Source: JBCDCU01 sp039180865
GTDB lineage: Bacteria; Pseudomonadota; Alphaproteobacteria; Rhizobiales; JACESI01
DNA length: 7,344 nt
NCBI GenBank assembly: GCA_039180865.1
Contig: JBCDCZ010000226.1
Location: forward strand, 1 to 7,344
Reading direction: 5' to 3'
The stretch's first letter is position 1. Each line of letters starts with the position of its first letter. Position numbers and translations under genes: made by a program. Of this stretch, positions 6,062-7,344 are shown piece after piece. Below the pieces are notes generated by a model. That model worked only from the letters and a program-made list of their open reading frames with translations, was not told the origin of the DNA and made no database searches.

Positions 6062-7208
6062 ACCATTCGCCCAGCCGGTCCATGGCGATGGCCATGTCAG
6101 CATTCGAGCCAGCGAATGAAAATCGGATAAAGCGATTGCCGCTGTAAGGGTCGAAATCCGCGCCAGGCGTTGCGGCAACATTGATCTCGTCGAGCATGCG
6201 GCGCGAAAATGCGAGCGTGTCGTTCGTATAAGCGCCCATGTCAACGTAGAAATAGAACGCACCGTCCACGGGCCAAAAAGAGCTGAGACCGATCGAGGTC
6301 AATCGTTCCGTCAAAAGGGCACGGTTCATTTTGTATTCGGATAAAACCAGGTCGTAGTCTTCCGTTGCGTCGAATGCTGCAACCCCTGCCCACTGGGACA
6401 GTTCAGGCGCAGAGATAAAGAGATTCTGTGCAAGCCGCTCAACGGGCCGGATAAAATCTTCCGGCACAATCATCCAGCCAATTCGCCAACCGGTCATGCA
6501 GTAATATTTGCTGAATGAGTTGATGACGAAAGCCTCGTTTGAAAATGACAAGGCTGTTTCCGCTTCGCCTTCATAGACGAGGCGGTGGTAGATTTCGTCG
6601 GAAATAAAACGAATCTTTAGGCGTTCGCAGGTGTCGCAGAGTGCCTTCAGCGCGTCTCGCTGGATCATTGTCCCGCTCGGATTGGCAGGACTTGCAAGAA
6701 GGACTCCGTTTAAACCGTACTCGCTATGCGCCTTTTCAATGGCTTCGGCGCTCAGTGTGTAGCGGTCCTCCGGTCCGGCGACGAGGTCCACCACTTCCAG
6801 GCCAAGGGCTTTCATGATGTTACGATAGGCCGGATAGCCGGGTGCCTGGAGAGCGATTTTGTCGCCATGGTCGAAGGCCGCCAAAAAGGCGAGCATGAAT
6901 CCGGCGGATGAACCGGTCGTCACGACCACTTGTCGTGGATCGACCGTCGCGCCGTAATCAGTGGCGTAATGGGCAGCAATCCGCTCGCGCAGGGGTTTAA
7001 TGCCGAGCGCATCCGTATAGGAGAGCTTGCCGCCGTGAAAATGCGAGCGGGCATAGGCGATTACGCTCTCCGGTACGGCCGCCGCAGGTTGCCCGACTTC
7101 CATATGGATAACCGACCGCCCTGCCCGTTCAGCTTCATTGGCGGCGCTTAAGACATCCATTGCCAGAAACGGCTGTATCTCACTGCGTTTTGATGTCCCA
7201 AACGTCAT
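6048..7208 (-). CDS. Fold-type I PLP-dependent aminotransferase (class I/II)
   Basis: This complete 386-residue cytosolic enzyme is predicted to transfer amino groups between an amino acid and a 2-oxo acid. Motifs follow the aspartate-aminotransferase fold: GQP at 39-41 near the substrate site, GSSAGF at 99-104 for the PLP phosphate, SPANPSGT with N176, SDEIYHRL with D204 (pyridine nitrogen) and Y207, SFSK with the Schiff-base lysine K234, R242 in the following GWRIGW segment for phosphate binding, and R362 (RFIRFSF) for the substrate alpha-carboxylate. Such proteins are often labelled aspartate aminotransferase, but no distinct side-chain-specificity residue is seen, so the substrate is left open. 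The ATG at 7208 has only a weak ribosome binding site (GAG seven bases upstream); an in-frame TGA 11 codons upstream rules out a much longer N-terminus. It converges on rne and appears functionally unrelated to it. Confidence 0.93.
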   Translation of the reverse strand: MTFGTSKRSEIQPFLAMDVLSAANEAERAGRSVIHMEVGQPAAAVPESVIAYARSHFHGGKLSYTDALGIKPLRERIAAHYATDYGATVDPRQVVVTTGSSAGFMLAFLAAFDHGDKIALQAPGYPAYRNIMKALGLEVVDLVAGPEDRYTLSAEAIEKAHSEYGLNGVLLASPANPSGTMIQRDALKALCDTCERLKIRFISDEIYHRLVYEGEAETALSFSNEAFVINSFSKYYCMTGWRIGWMIVPEDFIRPVERLAQNLFISAPELSQWAGVAAFDATEDYDLVLSEYKMNRALLTERLTSIGLSSFWPVDGAFYFYVDMGAYTNDTLAFSRRMLDEINVAATPGADFDPYSGNRFIRFSFAGSNADMAIAMDRLGEWLPSL

Positions 7209-7344
7209 TCCGTGCTCGACAATTCTGCTTCTTTCCTGTCATTTACGACTTGACCCTAGCCGCAATTCGAACACATGTCGCGGTAATTGTGGTGCTCAGG
7301 CGCGCTCAGAAAGCGGCGCATACGCCCTTGTGGCGAAGCACGGA
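7209..7344. other. Region upstream of the aminotransferase, no gene supported
   Basis: These last 136 bp lie upstream of the aminotransferase. On the minus strand, one frame is open from the right edge to a TAG at 7256-7258 (28 codons ending in ..MCSNCG). It could be the tail of an upstream co-directional gene 47 bp away, but it is too short to judge. AGGAAAG on the minus strand, about 20-30 bases before the aminotransferase ATG, is too far away to serve it. Confidence 0.35.

Noticed and set aside
1..7344. Mobile element, CRISPR, prophage or defence system
   Set aside because: No transposase, integrase, repeat-spacer pattern, phage gene or terminal inverted repeats were seen; gene content is core housekeeping throughout.

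Overview
This window looks like a housekeeping segment of an alphaproteobacterial chromosome, most likely Rhizobiales (Hyphomicrobiales). The evidence is an RNase E with an acidic insertion inside its S1 domain and a C-terminal Gly-Trp-Trp tail, beside an AMIN/Amidase_3 cell-wall amidase and a class A penicillin-binding protein, a gene order I associate with rhizobial relatives. Base composition is moderate in GC. The genus cannot be fixed from the sequence alone.

Layout from left to right. Positions 1-537 (minus) are the first 179 codons of a PBP1A-type peptidoglycan glycosyltransferase/transpeptidase (mrcA), cut by the window edge. A 338-bp gap follows. Positions 876-2198 (minus) are a complete secreted N-acetylmuramoyl-L-alanine amidase (amiC). 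A divergent 806-bp intergenic region (2199-3004) then separates amiC from the complete 1000-codon ribonuclease E gene (rne, plus, 3005-6007). A 40-bp convergent gap precedes a complete fold-type I PLP aminotransferase (minus, 6048-7208). The last 136 bp hold no gene I can support.

Functionally, amiC and mrcA form a cell-wall pair: AmiC removes stem peptides from septal peptidoglycan so that daughter cells can separate, and PBP1A polymerises and cross-links new glycan. The RNase E is the predicted scaffold of an RNA degradosome. Its catalytic core is intact (two metal-binding aspartates, 5'-sensor motif, zinc-link cysteines). It carries two long disordered, charge-patterned regions and a C-terminal motif like the one described as the PNPase-docking site in Caulobacter. 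The aminotransferase appears unrelated to the others.

I found no mobile element, CRISPR array, tRNA, rRNA or phage gene. The least explained part is the rne upstream region. It contains several short perfect inverted repeats, two of which compete for the same strand, and a strong stem-loop that abuts and overlaps the rne Shine-Dalgarno sequence. This would suit post-transcriptional or autoregulatory control of rne. That role is inferred, and no promoter or transcription start could be assigned.
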